Positions 44,461-54,440 of a stretch of 64,000 bases of DNA are shown here, one piece after another (positions within the stretch are counted from its first letter, which is position 1; the number at the start of each line of letters is the position of its first letter). Origin of the DNA: an uncultured Pelagibacteraceae bacterium (GTDB lineage: Bacteria; Pseudomonadota; Alphaproteobacteria; Pelagibacterales; Pelagibacteraceae); assembly GCA_902634775.1 (NCBI GenBank), contig CACPLG010000003.1:24718-88717 (forward strand). Direction: 5' to 3'. Below the pieces are notes generated by a model. The model had not been told where the DNA came from. It did no database searches and was given only the letters and a program-made list of their open reading frames with translations. A program made the translations under genes and the position numbers.

Positions 44461-45057
44461 ATGTTTAACGGAATTATATATCAACAGGGAACTGTATCGA
44501 AATTTTCGAAATTGAACGCAGGGACAAAAATATTTATAAAAAGTAAGCTTAAATTAGACAAAAAAGATATTGGCTCATCTATTGCATGTGATGGTGTTTG
44601 CCTTACATTGGTTTCCAAAAGAAAAGACTTATTAGAATTTTATCTATCCAAAGAAAGTATTAACAAATCAAAGTTTAAGCATCTCAAAATTGGTCAAAAG
44701 ATAAATCTTGAACTGCCTTTAAAATATGGGCAAGATATTTCAGGTCATATATGCCAAGGCCATGTTGATTGTACTTCTTTACTAAAAAAAATTAAAAAAG
44801 TAGGTAAATCAATTGTATTAGAATTTAAAATTGAAAATAAATTTTCAAAATATTTAATACCTAAGGCTTCAATACTTATAAACGGTGTTTCGCTTACAAT
44901 ATCAAAAATAAAAGGTAATAAATTTCAAATTTGGTGCATTCCGCATACCTTAAAGCTAACTAATTTATCAAATTTAAAGGTTAATGATATTGTTAACATT
45001 GAAATAGATATTCTTTCAAAATACGTTAAAAAATTTTATGAAAACAAAAAAGTTTAG
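44461..45057 (+). CDS. ribE: Riboflavin synthase
   Basis: MFNGIIYQQGTV; internal duplicated lumazine-binding domains; GHICQGHVD. Confidence 0.92.
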   Translation: MFNGIIYQQGTVSKFSKLNAGTKIFIKSKLKLDKKDIGSSIACDGVCLTLVSKRKDLLEFYLSKESINKSKFKHLKIGQKINLELPLKYGQDISGHICQGHVDCTSLLKKIKKVGKSIVLEFKIENKFSKYLIPKASILINGVSLTISKIKGNKFQIWCIPHTLKLTNLSNLKVNDIVNIEIDILSKYVKKFYENKKV

Positions 45058-46141
45058 TTCTGTAGAAAGTATTATTCGTAAAGCCAAAAAAGGTGAAATG
45101 TATATTCTTGTAGATGATGAACATAGAGAAAATGAAGGAGATTTAGTAATACCAGCTTCAAATGTTTCTCCAAAGAAAATTAATTTTATGGCTAAATATG
45201 GAAGAGGATTAATTTGTTTAGCCTTAACGAACAAGCAAGCAAAAAAATTAAATCTTTCTCTCATGTCTCCAATAAATAAATCAAGAAACCAAACAGCTTT
45301 TACAGTATCAATAGAGGCAAGAAGGGGAGTTACGACTGGTATTTCTGCAAAAGACAGATCTTTAACAATTAAAACAGCAATAAAAACAAATGTTAAAAAA
45401 AAAGATATAGTTTCACCAGGACATATATTTCCAATCATCTCAAAAGACGGTGGAGTTTTAGTAAGAGCAGGTCATACAGAGGCATCAGTTGATATATCAA
45501 AACTAGCAAAAAAAAACCCTTCAGCAGTAATATGTGAAATAATGAATGATAAAGGAGTAATGACAAAAGGCAAAGAGCTTTTTGAATTTGCTAATAAACA
45601 TAAATTGGCTGTAGCTAAAATAGAAGATTTAATTTCTTATAGATTAAAGAATGAAAAATTAGTTAAGCTTAAAAAAATTGATAAAATTGTAATTAAAAAT
45701 AAAAAATATCAAATTAAAATTTTCGAAAATCAACTTGATGGCTCTGAACATTTTGCATTAATAAAAGGCAATATTAGCCCCAGTAAAAATACTAGAGTAA
45801 GAGTTATATCTTCTAATTTGGTTGAAAGTTATTTACTAGGAAAGAGATTGCCTAATTCATTTAATAATACATTAGATTATTTTAAAGATTATAATAATTG
45901 TGTATTAGTTTTTATAAGAGACTCTAATTTAAAATCTGTATCTTCTACTTTAAGAGACTTTAAATCTGATAAGAAAAATAAAATAGGTGTTGATAAACTA
46001 ATTAGAAACTATGGTATTGGTGCACAAATAATTAAAGCTTTAAGAGTTAAAAATATGATATTAGTTACCAGATCACCAAAAAAAGTTATTGGCTTAGAAG
46101 GCTTTGGAATTAGAATTACAAAACAAGAAATTATAAAATGA
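45038..46141 (+). CDS. ribB: DHBP synthase with degenerate GTP cyclohydrolase II-like C-terminus (RibBX-like)
   Basis: VDDEHRENEGDLVIPA; GHTEASVDISKLA; C-terminal part lacks GCHII zinc Cys cluster. Confidence 0.9.
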   Translation: MKTKKFSSVESIIRKAKKGEMYILVDDEHRENEGDLVIPASNVSPKKINFMAKYGRGLICLALTNKQAKKLNLSLMSPINKSRNQTAFTVSIEARRGVTTGISAKDRSLTIKTAIKTNVKKKDIVSPGHIFPIISKDGGVLVRAGHTEASVDISKLAKKNPSAVICEIMNDKGVMTKGKELFEFANKHKLAVAKIEDLISYRLKNEKLVKLKKIDKIVIKNKKYQIKIFENQLDGSEHFALIKGNISPSKNTRVRVISSNLVESYLLGKRLPNSFNNTLDYFKDYNNCVLVFIRDSNLKSVSSTLRDFKSDKKNKIGVDKLIRNYGIGAQIIKALRVKNMILVTRSPKKVIGLEGFGIRITKQEIIK

Positions 46142-46551
46142 AAAAAATTTGTATAGTTGCATCTAAATATTATGAAGATATCATCAATATGCTAGTTAGT
46201 GGTGTTAATGATGTTCTTAACAATCATAAAAAAAAAATTAAAACAAAAATTATTTATGTTCCAGGTGTTTTCGAAATACCATATGCGATATCAAAAAATT
46301 TAAAAAAATATGATGCTTTTATAGCCTTGGGATGTGTCATCAAAGGTGAAACGCCTCATTTTGATTTTATTAGTAAATCTTCAATAGATGCAATAATGAA
46401 ATTATCAATTGAAAGTAAAAAACCTATTGGAAATGGAATTTTAACTTGCTTAAATAAAGACCAGGCAATTGAACGTGCTGATAAATTAAATAAAAACAAA
46501 GGTAAAGAAACTGCAAATGCAGTAATTGAACTTTTGATTAGCGATAAATAA
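46138..46551 (+). CDS. ribH: 6,7-dimethyl-8-ribityllumazine synthase
   Basis: VPGVFEIPYAISKNL; ALGCVIKGETPHFDFI. Confidence 0.94.
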   Translation: MKKICIVASKYYEDIINMLVSGVNDVLNNHKKKIKTKIIYVPGVFEIPYAISKNLKKYDAFIALGCVIKGETPHFDFISKSSIDAIMKLSIESKKPIGNGILTCLNKDQAIERADKLNKNKGKETANAVIELLISDK

Positions 46552-46555
46552 AAAG

Positions 46556-46951
46556 ATGCAGCCACAATACAGTCCAAAAAACAATCCAAGAGTAATTATA
46601 ATTCAAAAATTATATGGAAAATTTTTTAATAAAGAAGAGGAATTAACATTTCCTAAACACAGATTTAAAAAATTTATAAAGGATGTTGTAAAGGGAACAA
46701 TTGAACGAAACGAAGTAATTAATAATGAAATTCAAATACATTTAGAAAATGATATTAAACTTAAAAAACTTGATAAAATTTTCATAATAATAATTAAAAG
46801 TGCTATTTTTGAATTTTTATATAAACCGAATGTTTCTTCAAAAATAATTATTAAAGAATATCTAAATGCATCTAATTATTTTATAGATTTATCACAAACG
46901 AAATATCTTAATGCATTATTAGATAAAATATCAAATAAAATCAGAGCTTAA
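46556..46951 (+). CDS. nusB: Transcription antitermination protein NusB
   Basis: NusB-like helical protein with ILKSAIFEFLY-type motif; located between ribH and thiL. Confidence 0.85.
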   Translation: MQPQYSPKNNPRVIIIQKLYGKFFNKEEELTFPKHRFKKFIKDVVKGTIERNEVINNEIQIHLENDIKLKKLDKIFIIIIKSAIFEFLYKPNVSSKIIIKEYLNASNYFIDLSQTKYLNALLDKISNKIRA

Positions 46952-47914
46952 ATGAACGAAGTTCAATTAATTAACAAATTTCTTAAAAGATTAACTAAAA
47001 AAAAAAGTTCATCCCAGGGTCTAAACGATGATATTTTTTTTGATAAATCCAACAAATTAGCTGTATCAGTTGATACTTATGTTGAAAAGGTACACTTTCC
47101 TAACTTTAAAACACCTGATCTTGTAATTAAAAAGATTTTAAGATCATCACTATCAGATTTAATTTGTAAAGGTGTCAAACCAAAATATTATTTTATATCA
47201 GCGAGTGGTAACTCAAAATCTTTCTCAAACAAAAATTTACAAAAGATTTCAAACTCTTTATCCTTAGAACAGAAAAAATTTGATATTGAATTATCTGGTG
47301 GTGATACCGTTTATTCTAATACCAACTCTTTTACATGTTGTGTTATAGGATTTTCCAATAAGATAGTAAAAAGACATAACTCAATGATTGGAGATGACAT
47401 ATACATTACTGGTCACTTAGGTGATAGTTTCATAGGTCTTCAAATTTTGAAAAAAAAAATTTTGATACCAAAATTATTGAAAAATTACTTCATTTCTAAA
47501 TTTTATATGCCAACCATAAATTTGAAGATGGTAAATTTCTTACAAAAATTCGCAAATACTTCTATTGATATATCCGATGGTTTGTTGATTGACTTGAAAA
47601 AAATGATAAGACAACAGAAATATGGTTTTTCAATTAAATTGGATGACATTAAATTATCAAATCAACTCAAAAAAGTTTTAAGTAGAAATAAAAGATATAA
47701 AATTGAAAATACAGTTTTTCATGGTGACGATTATGAAATTATTTTTACCTCTCATAAAAAAAACCGATCTTTAATCGATAAGTACGCTAAAAATAAAAAA
47801 CTTAAAATTCAAAGAATCGGCAAAATCTTAAAAAAACACCAAGATTCTTGTATTTTGAAAGGAAATAAGAAGTTTAGGATAAATAAAAACCTTGGTTATA
47901 CTCACCAATTTTAA
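46952..47914 (+). CDS. thiL: Thiamine-monophosphate kinase
   Basis: GDDIYITGHLGDS; DISDGLLIDL; HGDDYEIIFT. Confidence 0.9.
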   Translation: MNEVQLINKFLKRLTKKKSSSQGLNDDIFFDKSNKLAVSVDTYVEKVHFPNFKTPDLVIKKILRSSLSDLICKGVKPKYYFISASGNSKSFSNKNLQKISNSLSLEQKKFDIELSGGDTVYSNTNSFTCCVIGFSNKIVKRHNSMIGDDIYITGHLGDSFIGLQILKKKILIPKLLKNYFISKFYMPTINLKMVNFLQKFANTSIDISDGLLIDLKKMIRQQKYGFSIKLDDIKLSNQLKKVLSRNKRYKIENTVFHGDDYEIIFTSHKKNRSLIDKYAKNKKLKIQRIGKILKKHQDSCILKGNKKFRINKNLGYTHQF

Positions 47915-47994
47915 TTAATATTATATTGCCTTTTATACTTATTTTTGTAATGTCCATTTTTTTTAAATAGAAACTTTTAATACATAAGGAATTT

Positions 47995-50100
47995 ATGAAC
48001 TATAATGTTGAAACAATCTTAATCTACACAATTTTAGCTGGTATATTATCAATAGTTTACGGATATTTTACAGGAAAAAATATTTTAGCTGCAAGTACAG
48101 GAAACTCCAAGATGCAAGAAATTGCATCTGCAATTCAAATTGGAGCAAAAGCGTATTTAAACAGACAGTACAAGACTATCGCAGTTGTTGGTTTTGTAGT
48201 TCTTATTATTATAAGTTTCTCTTTTAGTTTCTTAGTTGGTCTAGGGTACTTAATTGGTGCTGCATTATCTGGTATTGCTGGTTATGTAGGAATGTTAGTT
48301 TCAGTTCAGGCTAACGTTAGAACAGCAGAAGCATCTAGAAAAGGTTTATCAAATGGTTTATCAATTGCATTTAAGTCTGGTGCAGTTACAGGAATGCTAG
48401 TGGCTGGATTAGCTTTATTGTCAATAGCAGTTTACTATTATTTACTTTTAAAATTTAATGTTGATAAAAGAGAATTAATCAATGCACTTATTGCATTAGG
48501 ATTTGGTGCATCACTTATTTCCATATTTGCACGATTAGGTGGTGGAATTTTTACAAAAGGAGCTGATGTTGGAGCAGATTTAGTTGGAAAAGTAGAGGCA
48601 GGTATTCCAGAAGATGATCCGAGAAACCCAGCAGTAATAGCAGATAACGTTGGTGACAACGTTGGTGATTGTGCAGGAATGGCAGCTGATTTATTTGAAA
48701 CTTATGCAGTAACGATAGTTGCTACAATGGTTTTATCCTCAATTTTTTTTCAAAATGATTTAATGATGATGGTTTATCCTCTTACTATTGGAGGCGCTTG
48801 TATAGTTACTTCAATTCTTGGCACTTTTTTTGTAAGATTAGGTTCATCAAAAAATATAATGCTTGCTCTTTATAAAGGGTTTGTTGTTACTGCAATTACA
48901 TCTTTACTAGTTTTATATCCACTTACTGATTATGTTTTAGGTTTAGAAAAGATATATTCAGTAGACAACAAACAATTTTCTGGTTTAAGCCTTTATTATT
49001 GCAGTGTAATTGGATTAGTGATTACAGGTCTACTTATATGGGTAACGGAGTATTATACTGGTACAAATTATAGGCCAGTAAAAAGTGTGGCATCTTCATC
49101 TACTACTGGACATGGTACAAACGTAATTCAAGGATTGGCTGTTTCAATGGAAGCAACAGCAATACCAGCACTAATAATTGTTGGTGGTATTTTATTAACG
49201 AATTATATAGCTGGATTATATGGTATAGCTATTGCCGTAACAGCGATGTTAGCTCTCGCTGGAATGGTAGTAGCATTAGATGCTTATGGACCAGTAACAG
49301 ATAACGCTGGTGGAATAGCTGAAATGTCTAATTTACCTAAAAATGTCAGAAAGACTACTGATGCATTAGATGCAGTAGGTAACACTACAAAAGCTGTAAC
49401 AAAAGGTTATGCAATTGGCTCTGCAGGTTTAGGCGCCCTAGTCTTATTTGCAGCATACACTGAGGATATTAAGTTTTTCTCTGATCTTCCAGGGTCGAAA
49501 CTAGAAAATGTTGTTGTTAGCTTTGATCTTTCCAATCCTTTCGTAGTTGTTGGTTTATTAGTTGGTGGTATGTTGCCATATCTTTTTGGATCTATGGGTA
49601 TGCAAGCTGTTGGAAGAGCAGGGGGTGCAGTTGTAATTGAGGTTCGAAGACAGTTTAAAAAGATACCTGGTATAATGAAAAGAAAAGCTAAACCTGATTA
49701 TGGTAAATTAGTTGATTTACTTACAAAAGCTGCAATTAAAGAAATGATTATACCTTCTCTATTACCGGTTTTATCTCCAATAGTTTTGTATCTAATTATT
49801 TATCAAATCGGTGGTCAGGTTGCTGCATTATCATCTGTAGGTGCAATGTTGCTTGGGGTTATAATCACAGGTCTCTTTGTTGCAATCTCAATGACCGCAG
49901 GTGGTGGCGCATGGGACAACGCAAAAAAATATATAGAAGACGGTAATCATGGTGGAAAAGGATCTGAGGCTCACAAAGCTGCAGTAACTGGTGATACAGT
50001 TGGTGATCCTTATAAAGATACAGCAGGACCAGCAGTTAATCCAATGATAAAGATAACTAACATAGTTGCATTATTACTTTTGGCTGTAATTGCTGGATAA
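47995..50100 (+). CDS. hppA: Membrane H+-translocating pyrophosphatase, K+-independent signature
   Basis: [43 protein letters not shown] (Lys variant of the K+-independent clade). Confidence 0.97.
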   Translation: MNYNVETILIYTILAGILSIVYGYFTGKNILAASTGNSKMQEIASAIQIGAKAYLNRQYKTIAVVGFVVLIIISFSFSFLVGLGYLIGAALSGIAGYVGMLVSVQANVRTAEASRKGLSNGLSIAFKSGAVTGMLVAGLALLSIAVYYYLLLKFNVDKRELINALIALGFGASLISIFARLGGGIFTKGADVGADLVGKVEAGIPEDDPRNPAVIADNVGDNVGDCAGMAADLFETYAVTIVATMVLSSIFFQNDLMMMVYPLTIGGACIVTSILGTFFVRLGSSKNIMLALYKGFVVTAITSLLVLYPLTDYVLGLEKIYSVDNKQFSGLSLYYCSVIGLVITGLLIWVTEYYTGTNYRPVKSVASSSTTGHGTNVIQGLAVSMEATAIPALIIVGGILLTNYIAGLYGIAIAVTAMLALAGMVVALDAYGPVTDNAGGIAEMSNLPKNVRKTTDALDAVGNTTKAVTKGYAIGSAGLGALVLFAAYTEDIKFFSDLPGSKLENVVVSFDLSNPFVVVGLLVGGMLPYLFGSMGMQAVGRAGGAVVIEVRRQFKKIPGIMKRKAKPDYGKLVDLLTKAAIKEMIIPSLLPVLSPIVLYLIIYQIGGQVAALSSVGAMLLGVIITGLFVAISMTAGGGAWDNAKKYIEDGNHGGKGSEAHKAAVTGDTVGDPYKDTAGPAVNPMIKITNIVALLLLAVIAG

Positions 50101-50104
50101 AAAG

Positions 50105-50575
50105 TTATTGACCACCTTCTTGTCTTTTCTTTCTAACTCCTAGGGGGTCATTAATTTTTTGTCTCATACTTGATAAAAAGTCATAAATAAAACTTGTTTT
50201 ACCATATGTTATTTCTGTACTGTCTTTATCAAACTTTAATTTATTCATATCCTCAATATCGTAAAAATCAATTTTTGCTAATAATCCCATTTGATCAATT
50301 TCAAGAACAAGAACATTGTTTACAACTAACTCTCGTCTACCAAAAATGTGAGTATTAGTAATTTTCCTTTCAATATATATCCAAACATCGTTGTCAAAAG
50401 TGCTTTTAGTTGATGGCTCACCGAAAATTTTTACAATATCATTTTTATTTGTAGAATTAACTTGAATTTTTTTCATTTTTTTCTCAATAAAATAAACACC
50501 ATGATGATCATCAACAAGATTTAAAGAACAATTTGAAATTACGATGAATAAAGATATAAGAAGTATTATTTTCAT
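50105..50575 (-). CDS. bamE: Outer membrane assembly lipoprotein, BamE/SmpA-OmlA family
   Basis: MKIILLISLFIVISNCSLNL lipobox; DIVKIFGEPST; start moved inside the 50105..50662 ORF. Confidence 0.85.
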   Translation of the reverse strand: MKIILLISLFIVISNCSLNLVDDHHGVYFIEKKMKKIQVNSTNKNDIVKIFGEPSTKSTFDNDVWIYIERKITNTHIFGRRELVVNNVLVLEIDQMGLLAKIDFYDIEDMNKLKFDKDSTEITYGKTSFIYDFLSSMRQKINDPLGVRKKRQEGGQ

Positions 50576-51047
50576 GATTAAAGCATTTGTCAATTTATAT
50601 AATAGTTTAGTAAATCTCTCTAGAAATAAAAGTCTTTTTTCTTTATTTACTGATAAAGACACTTTTTCAGATCGAATATTAATTTTGATGTTTCATTTTG
50701 CCTTTTTTTTGAGAGAATATAAAAAAAATACTGACAAAGAATATTTACAAAAGTTTTTCGATTATTTTTTCAGACAAATTGAGCTAAATCTAAGAGAAAT
50801 TGGTTATGGGGATGTATCAATTAATAAGAAAATGAAAGACTACATAAATATTTTTTATTCAATTTTGGATAAAATAAATGATTGGAACAACATAGATAAT
50901 CAAAAAAAGGGTCTACTTTTAGGTTTTTACTTCAAATTAAATAGCAATAAGCTAAGAATTGTTGAATATTTTAATAACTTTGAGATATATTTATCGAAAA
51001 CCTCTTTAAAATCATTTACAAAGAGTGTAATAAATCATAAATTTTAA
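50574..51047 (+). CDS. Ubiquinol-cytochrome c chaperone (CBP3/UQCC1-like) family protein
   Basis: LYNSLVNLSRNKSLFSLFTDKDTFSDRILILMFHFAFFLRE; bamE / Cbp3-like / rpmF-plsX neighbourhood as in other alphaproteobacteria. Confidence 0.75.
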   Translation: MIKAFVNLYNSLVNLSRNKSLFSLFTDKDTFSDRILILMFHFAFFLREYKKNTDKEYLQKFFDYFFRQIELNLREIGYGDVSINKKMKDYINIFYSILDKINDWNNIDNQKKGLLLGFYFKLNSNKLRIVEYFNNFEIYLSKTSLKSFTKSVINHKF

Positions 51048-51050
51048 ATT

Positions 51051-51230
51051 ATGGCTGTACCAAAACGTAAAACAACTAAATCAAGAGCTGGAAAAAGAAG
51101 ATCTCATATACAATTTAATACAAAAAATGTTATTGAAGATAAAAAATCAGGTGAATATCGTCTTTCACATCATTTGGATTTAAAAACTGGTACTTATAAA
51201 GGTAGACAGGTACTAGATCCTAAGGAATAA
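51051..51230 (+). CDS. rpmF: 50S ribosomal protein L32 (not in supplied ORF list)
   Basis: Own translation: [59 protein letters not shown]. Confidence 0.96.
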   Translation: MAVPKRKTTKSRAGKRRSHIQFNTKNVIEDKKSGEYRLSHHLDLKTGTYKGRQVLDPKE

Positions 51231-51239
51231 ATTTTCTAT

Positions 51240-52244
51240 ATGACCAAAATCTTAAATATTGCAGTTGATGCAATGGGTGGGGAAGGTTCACCAAAAAAAG
51301 CTATAGATGGAATAATGCATCACTCTAAATCATCGAAAAATATAAATTATAATATATTTGGCGATGAAAACGAAATTAAAGAATTGTTAAAAGATTTAAG
51401 AAACAACTCTTATAAGATTTTTGACACAAAAGATAAAATACTCGATACGGATTCTCCATTAACAGCTGCTAGAAAAGGAAAAAACTCGAGTATGTGGAAA
51501 GCAATAGAAAGTGTTAAATCAAAAGATTCAGATATAGTAATATCAGCAGGAAACACCGGTGCATTATTCGTTATTGCAAAAATGAATTTAGAAATGATAG
51601 AAAATATCGATAAACCGGCTTTATCAGCTTTATGGCCGAATAAATCAGGAATGAATGTTGTTCTCGATCTTGGAGCCAACATTGAGTGCAGTGAAAAAAA
51701 TTTAACTGATTTTGCAATAATGGGTTCATCTTTGTTTAAATCGCTTTTTCCTAAAGAGCAACCAAAAGTAGCGCTATTAAATATTGGATCTGAAGACATA
51801 AAAGGTAATGAAATAATAAAAAGCGCTCACAAGATTTTAAGTGAAAAAAAAAGTAATGAATTTAATTTTGCTGGGTATATTGAAGGTAATAATATTATGT
51901 CAGGTGATGTAAATGTTATTGTGACAGATGGTTTTACTGGAAACATTGCACTGAAAACAGCGGAAGGGACAGCAAATTTTATAATGAAAGAAGTGAAGAA
52001 TTCGATGACATCAAATTTATATGGAAAAGTTCTCTCATTTTTAAATATTAAGAATATAAAAAAGGTCAAGGATAAATTAGACCCTAGACTTTATAATGGA
52101 GCAATACTTATTGGTTTAAATTCCCCAGTGGTTAAAAGTCATGGCTCAACCGATTATATTGGATTTTCTAACTCATTAAAAGTTTGTGAAAAAATTGTTA
52201 ATGGAAACTTGATAGAGAAAATTAAAGATAATATCATTAATTAA
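51240..52244 (+). CDS. plsX: Phosphate acyltransferase PlsX
   Basis: NIAVDAMGGEGSPKKAIDG; VSAGNTGAL-like ISAGNTGALFVIAK; VTDGFTGNIALKTAEG. Confidence 0.96.
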   Translation: MTKILNIAVDAMGGEGSPKKAIDGIMHHSKSSKNINYNIFGDENEIKELLKDLRNNSYKIFDTKDKILDTDSPLTAARKGKNSSMWKAIESVKSKDSDIVISAGNTGALFVIAKMNLEMIENIDKPALSALWPNKSGMNVVLDLGANIECSEKNLTDFAIMGSSLFKSLFPKEQPKVALLNIGSEDIKGNEIIKSAHKILSEKKSNEFNFAGYIEGNNIMSGDVNVIVTDGFTGNIALKTAEGTANFIMKEVKNSMTSNLYGKVLSFLNIKNIKKVKDKLDPRLYNGAILIGLNSPVVKSHGSTDYIGFSNSLKVCEKIVNGNLIEKIKDNIIN

Positions 52245-52558
52245 TGAGAGTAAATCTTACAAAAAAAGAAATCATCAATTCTGTATTTATGCAAATAGGT
52301 TTTTCAAAAAAAATGTCAGAGAGTATTCTTGAGGATATTTTGTCTGATATTGTTAAAAATCTTAAAAAATATAAAGTTGTTAAGATAACTAATTTTGGAA
52401 CTTTTCATATACGTTTTAAAAAGAGTCGTGTTGGGAGGAACCCTAAAACAAAAGAGGAAAAAATTATTAAAGAGAGAAATGTAGTATTATTTAAACCATC
52501 TAAAGATTTTAAAAACTTTATTAACGAGAATAATGAAAAAAAGCTCAAAAGCCTATAA
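52244..52558 (+). CDS. ihfA: Integration host factor alpha / HU family DNA-binding protein
   Basis: LTKKEIINSVFMQIGFSKKMSESILEDIL; KITNFGTFHIRFKKSRVGRNPKT. Confidence 0.9.
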   Translation: MRVNLTKKEIINSVFMQIGFSKKMSESILEDILSDIVKNLKKYKVVKITNFGTFHIRFKKSRVGRNPKTKEEKIIKERNVVLFKPSKDFKNFINENNEKKLKSL

Positions 52559-52913
52559 AACAATTGGTGAAGTTGCTGAAATATTAGAATTAGACTCTAT
52601 TGGGAATAAAAAGAATACTCATACAATTCGCTACTGGGAAAGTGAGTTTAAACAAATAAAACCAATTATAATTAATAAAAGAAGACATTATGACGATAAA
52701 AATATAGATGTTCTAAAGAAAATTAAGTTCTTACTTAAAGATAAAGGAATGACTATTTCTGGTGCAAAAAAACAATTAAATGAAGATTTTTTTAATATTG
52801 ACGCTAATGAAAATAAAACTATAAATGCTTTAAATTTAAAATTAAAGCTTAACAAAATAAATAAATTGATAAAAAATTTAAAAACTTCAAATGGCAAAAA
52901 AAACACACGTTAA
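52533..52913 (+). CDS. MerR family transcriptional regulator
   Basis: TIGEVAEILELD...THTIRYWESEFKQIKP. Confidence 0.9.
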   Translation: MKKSSKAYKTIGEVAEILELDSIGNKKNTHTIRYWESEFKQIKPIIINKRRHYDDKNIDVLKKIKFLLKDKGMTISGAKKQLNEDFFNIDANENKTINALNLKLKLNKINKLIKNLKTSNGKKNTR

Positions 52914-53082
52914 AGTAAGATTAGTACCAGAGGCTAAACCTGATAGTCCATTTTTCTATTATGTAAAGAAACCAGCTGGTGGTGAAAAGGCTAAGATCAA
53001 GCTAAAGGCAAAAAAATACAATCCTTCTACAAGAAAACATGAAGTTTTTGTCGAAAAAAAACTTCCACCGCACAGTAAGTAA
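52891..53082 (+). CDS. rpmG: 50S ribosomal protein L33
   Basis: MAKKTHVKVRLVPEA...FFYYVKK...NPSTRKHEVFVEKKL. Confidence 0.85.
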   Translation: MAKKTHVKVRLVPEAKPDSPFFYYVKKPAGGEKAKIKLKAKKYNPSTRKHEVFVEKKLPPHSK

Positions 53083-53086
53083 TTAA

Positions 53087-53380
53087 TTATCTTTTTTTCT
53101 TAAAATTTCTAAATTCGTACTGAATAAAAGCATTAATCATACTTTTCCATACCTTTAGAGTAATCCTGGTATCTATTTTATTCTTTTTAGATTTTTTCTT
53201 AATATTATTTAAAATTACATTAATTCTTTTTCTATCAATTATTTCACTCTTTTTTTCTTTAAGCTTCAAGACGTTTTGAACAACATCAAATCTCTTTTTT
53301 AATATTTTGATTAGTTGATTATCAAGTAAATCTAGTTTTTTTCTTAAAACAATTAATTTTTTTTTATTATTAGGCGACAT
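53087..53380 (-). CDS. Chorismate mutase (AroQ type)
   Basis: LIVLRKKLDLLDNQLIKILKKRFDVVQNVLKLK. Confidence 0.83.
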   Translation of the reverse strand: MSPNNKKKLIVLRKKLDLLDNQLIKILKKRFDVVQNVLKLKEKKSEIIDRKRINVILNNIKKKSKKNKIDTRITLKVWKSMINAFIQYEFRNFKKKR

Positions 53381-53423
53381 TTAATCTTTTGGATTTAATA
53401 ATAATTATTATATTTATTCATAT

Positions 53424-54440
53424 ATGTACATAAATAAAAGTATCGAAAATTTACTGTCTTTTTGGTTGATTATTATGTTTGTCTTAGTTTCATCAATAAT
53501 AGTTGTTGGTGGACTTACAAGATTAACTGACTCAGGTCTATCAATTACTGAATGGGAATTATTTAAAGGATTTTTACCACCTTTTTCAAATACTGAATGG
53601 GTTGCTTATTTTAATTTATATAAGGAAATACCTGAATATAAATTACAAAACTTCAACATGTCACTAGATGAATTTAAAGTAATTTTCTGGTGGGAGTGGG
53701 CTCATAGATTTTTGGGAAGAATAATTGGTTTATTTTTTCTAATACCATTAATATATTTTATTTTCAGACTAGGTTTTAAAAAAACTAAACCATATATATT
53801 TATATTTGTACTAATATGTGCTCAAGGGTTTATTGGTTGGTATATGGTTATGAGTGGATTAGTAAACAAAGTTGATGTAAGCCATTTTAGATTATCTCTT
53901 CATCTAACAACAGCTTTTATTATTTTAACACTCATACTTTGGCAAATTTTCAAACTTAAAGTAAAATTAAACTCTAATTATGAGTATATAAAATTTAAAT
54001 TACCTGAGATCTTCATTTTCTTGATTTTTTTACAAATAATTGTTGGTGCTTTTGTTTCGGGTATGGATGCTGGAAAAATTTATAACTCTTGGCCATTAAT
54101 GGGATCAACGTTTTTTCCAAATGATAACAATCTCTACAACTTGTTTAAGATTTCAGCTTTAAGCGAACCATCTCTTGTTCAATTTATGCATCGAAATCTT
54201 GCCTACATTATAATGTTTGTTTATTTAATTACTCTTTATTTGGTAATTTCAAATAAATTAATAAATTTTAATAAAACAGTTATATTTTTAGGTTTAATAT
54301 TATTGCTTCAAGTAGTGTTAGGAATTTTGACAGTAACTAGCGGTGCACAAATGTTTATTGCATCTATGCACCAAATTAGTTCAATTTTACTTGTAAGCTT
54401 TAGTGTTTATTTTTTATTTATAAACACTAAGAAAAATTAA
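53424..54440 (+). CDS. ctaA: Heme A synthase (COX15/CtaA)
   Basis: GGLTRLTDSGLSITEWELFKGFLPP; WWEWAHRFLGRIIG; QFMHRNLAY. Confidence 0.95.
   Translation: MYINKSIENLLSFWLIIMFVLVSSIIVVGGLTRLTDSGLSITEWELFKGFLPPFSNTEWVAYFNLYKEIPEYKLQNFNMSLDEFKVIFWWEWAHRFLGRIIGLFFLIPLIYFIFRLGFKKTKPYIFIFVLICAQGFIGWYMVMSGLVNKVDVSHFRLSLHLTTAFIILTLILWQIFKLKVKLNSNYEYIKFKLPEIFIFLIFLQIIVGAFVSGMDAGKIYNSWPLMGSTFFPNDNNLYNLFKISALSEPSLVQFMHRNLAYIIMFVYLITLYLVISNKLINFNKTVIFLGLILLLQVVLGILTVTSGAQMFIASMHQISSILLVSFSVYFLFINTKKN

Noticed and set aside
45016-45438. 140-aa minus-strand ORF
   Set aside because: Antisense to ribB; no motif support
51410-51799. 129-aa minus-strand ORF
   Set aside because: Antisense to plsX
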